Position numbers and translations under genes: made by a program. 6,694 nt of DNA from Planctomycetota bacterium. Its GTDB lineage: Bacteria > Planctomycetota > Planctomycetia > Pirellulales > Pirellulaceae. The stretch lies in NCBI GenBank assembly GCA_026692885.1, contig JAPLNJ010000644.1, positions 1 through 6,694 of the forward strand, given 5' to 3'. Every line of letters begins with the position of its first letter. Position 1 is the stretch's first letter. The notes under the pieces are model-generated. The model was not told the origin of the DNA. It did not search any database and saw only the letters and a list, made by a program, of their open reading frames with translations. Positions 5,332 through 6,694 of the stretch are shown here, one piece after another.

Positions 5332-6429
5332 ATGAAACAGATGACCAGAGTCGCGAGCCTCGTGATCGCCTTAGCCGCGGGAGTGTCCCTGTGTGCCGCG
5401 GGCGAACCTGTGCAGGTCCAAGGTACACCGGCTCAGTTGCTGGTGGCTTTCCCGGATTACTGCAACACGCCGGACGGCATGTCGCTGCAGCCGGACAACA
5501 GCATTATCGTTTCGATGCCGAACTTCAACGACGAAACGGTCCCGCCGCTGCTGATGAAGGTTACTCCGGACAACAAAGCGGAAGTCTTCTACAAGTTCCC
5601 CACACCGTATCCCGGCTACGCTGCGCCGGTGAACCGCATCGCCCCGATGGGCATCAGCCGCGCGCCGTCGGGCGATTTGTACATGGCCGACATGCAGTAT
5701 ATGAAGGACAAAGACCAGAAGTCGCGTCTGTGGCGGCTGGTGATCAAGGACGGTAAGCTGGACAAAATGGTGCTGGTGGCCAAAGGTTTCAATGTGGCCA
5801 ACGGCACGATTGTCCATGGCGGCTACGTGTACATCACCGAGTCGGTCTTGGTCGAAGGCTACAATCCGACCATGAAGAGCGGTGTGTTGCGGTTCAAGTT
5901 GGACGAGGCGAACGTGACGCTCAAGACGCCGCTGAAGGACGATCCGCACGTGATCACTACCTTCGAAAGCGAAAAGAAGGATTGGCCTTTCGGCGCGGAC
6001 GGCATCACCTTCGACAGCAAGGGCAACTTGTTCGTCGGCCTGTTCAGCGACGGCAAAATGTTCAAGATTCAATTCGACAAGAAGGGCCAGGTCAAATCCA
6101 ATCAGCTATTCGCGACAGCGCCCGGCTTGAAGACCTGCGACGGCATGTCCTGTGATCTGCGTACGGACAAGCTGTATGTGGCGGACTCGGCATCGCAGGC
6201 CATTCAGGTGATCTGCCCGGAGGGCAAGGTCACGACACTCAGCCAGAACGGCGACGTCACGGACAAGAGAACAGGACGGCTCGACCAACCGTGCGAGGCC
6301 ATGGTGCGTGGCAACACGATCGTGGTCTCCAATATGGACTGGCCCTTCCCCGGCTTCGTGAACAGCAAGTGGCAACAGCCGGCCACGCTGTCGGTGATCC
6401 CGCTCGATCCGCCCGCGGCGAAGAAGTAG
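5332..6429 (+). CDS. Exported SMP-30/NHL-like beta-propeller protein
   Basis: This encodes 365 residues with a clear signal peptide (MKQMTRVASLVIALAAG..LCAA, cut probably after Ala23); the VSLC sequence is not a good lipobox. The mature part shows recurring propeller-blade patterns, a Gly-x-hydrophobic turn then D/S.G.LYVAD-like strands: DGMSLQPDNSIIVS, MGISRAPSGDLYMAD, NGTIVHGGYVYITES, DGITFDSKGNLFVG, DGMSCDLRTDKLYVAD. This fits the SMP-30/gluconolactonase/NHL fold. Asp48 (TPDG), Asn157 (VANG) and Asp223 (GADG) fall roughly where SMP-30 enzymes hold Glu18, Asn154 and Asp204 as metal ligands, so a lactonase-like metal site is possible but unproven, with Asp in place of the usual Glu. The substrate is unknown. 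It has its own promoter and Shine-Dalgarno, is divergent from the methyltransferase, and is followed by a hairpin. Codon use does not stand out from its neighbours. Confidence 0.72.
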   Translation: MKQMTRVASLVIALAAGVSLCAAGEPVQVQGTPAQLLVAFPDYCNTPDGMSLQPDNSIIVSMPNFNDETVPPLLMKVTPDNKAEVFYKFPTPYPGYAAPVNRIAPMGISRAPSGDLYMADMQYMKDKDQKSRLWRLVIKDGKLDKMVLVAKGFNVANGTIVHGGYVYITESVLVEGYNPTMKSGVLRFKLDEANVTLKTPLKDDPHVITTFESEKKDWPFGADGITFDSKGNLFVGLFSDGKMFKIQFDKKGQVKSNQLFATAPGLKTCDGMSCDLRTDKLYVADSASQAIQVICPEGKVTTLSQNGDVTDKRTGRLDQPCEAMVRGNTIVVSNMDWPFPGFVNSKWQQPATLSVIPLDPPAAKK

Positions 6430-6471
6430 GGCAGGCGGACAAGAGAGGAAATCGTGCAAGCCTTTGACCCT

Positions 6472-6510
6472 TTGGTGGCGACCCAACGCCGTTGGGAAAA
6501 TCGCCACCAA
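6472..6510. terminator. Branched hairpin downstream of the propeller gene
   Basis: TTGGTGGCGA (6472-6481) pairs perfectly with TCGCCACCAA (6501-6510). Inside, CCCAAC (6482-6487) pairs with GTTGGG (6491-6496) around GCC, leaving an AAAA bulge. This makes a 16-bp stem starting 43 nt after the stop codon, a good place for a terminator or an mRNA 3' end-protecting structure. No T-run follows, so intrinsic termination is not assured. Confidence 0.55.
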
Positions 6511-6555
6511 GTGGACGGGCTGGACGGGTTGAGAAGTGGGAAGTCCTCAGGGCCA

Positions 6556-6694
6556 CTGCCGTGAACATCTTGCGGTTGTCCAGGTCCTCAATTCTTCTCG
6601 TTCCGACGCTCTGCGTCGGAACGCAAGCCACGGACGCTCTGCGTCCTTGGGCAGACGACGCGGAGCGTCAAAACACTTGCGTTCCCACGCGGAG
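6556..6694. repeat. Multi-hairpin dispersed repeat, second copy, inverted and cut by the window end
   Basis: This copy reads in the opposite direction to 4111-4286. It starts CTGCCGTGAACATCTTGCGG, contains CGTTCCGACG-CTCTG-CGTCGGAACG (6599-6623), then GGACGC..GCGTCC, GGGCAGACGACGCGGAGCGTC, and ends inside the last hairpin (GTTCCCACGCGGAG) at the window edge. Most bases agree with the complement of the first copy, with scattered substitutions. It carries no gene. Confidence 0.85.

Noticed and set aside
5371..6072. A 233-residue minus-strand open frame inside the propeller gene
   Set aside because: It is antisense to a gene with clear signal peptide, Shine-Dalgarno and fold patterns; the His/Arg/Val-rich composition is typical of a shadow frame.

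Overview
The window looks like a planctomycete chromosome segment, most likely a Pirellulales relative. This rests on the high-GC coding sequence, on the proteins present, and on a dispersed hairpin repeat whose spurious translation reads VPTLCVGTQ / VPTQSVGTR, which I associate from memory with that group. I did no database search, so the taxon is an inference.

Layout. On the left, rpsU (ribosomal protein bS21, minus strand) lies head-to-head with a plus-strand pair: a short GlmU-type uridylyltransferase and prs (ribose-phosphate pyrophosphokinase), which overlap by 13 nt. prs converges on a minus-strand gene for an exported HExxH zinc metallopeptidase with a long low-complexity tail. The whole gap between these two genes is one large imperfect palindrome (2379-2630) with a perfect 32-bp core stem, and both stop codons lie inside its 14-bp ends. 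The roughly 500 bp upstream of the peptidase hold a 10-bp-stem hairpin and then a 176-bp multi-hairpin repeat (4111-4286). Next comes a divergent pair: a minus-strand RlmI-like SAM methyltransferase without a PUA domain, and a plus-strand exported SMP-30/NHL-like beta-propeller protein with a recognisable promoter and Shine-Dalgarno site. A branched hairpin follows the propeller gene, and a second, inverted copy of the multi-hairpin repeat runs off the right edge, so the divergent pair is bracketed by inverted repeats.

Function. The left half is housekeeping: translation (bS21), UDP-GlcNAc synthesis for the cell envelope (GlmU domain) and PRPP supply for nucleotide, His and Trp synthesis (Prs). 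The right half holds one probable rRNA-modifying enzyme and two exported proteins of unknown substrate. I see no defence system, phage, CRISPR array, tRNA or transposase gene. The most unusual content is the non-coding repeat architecture.
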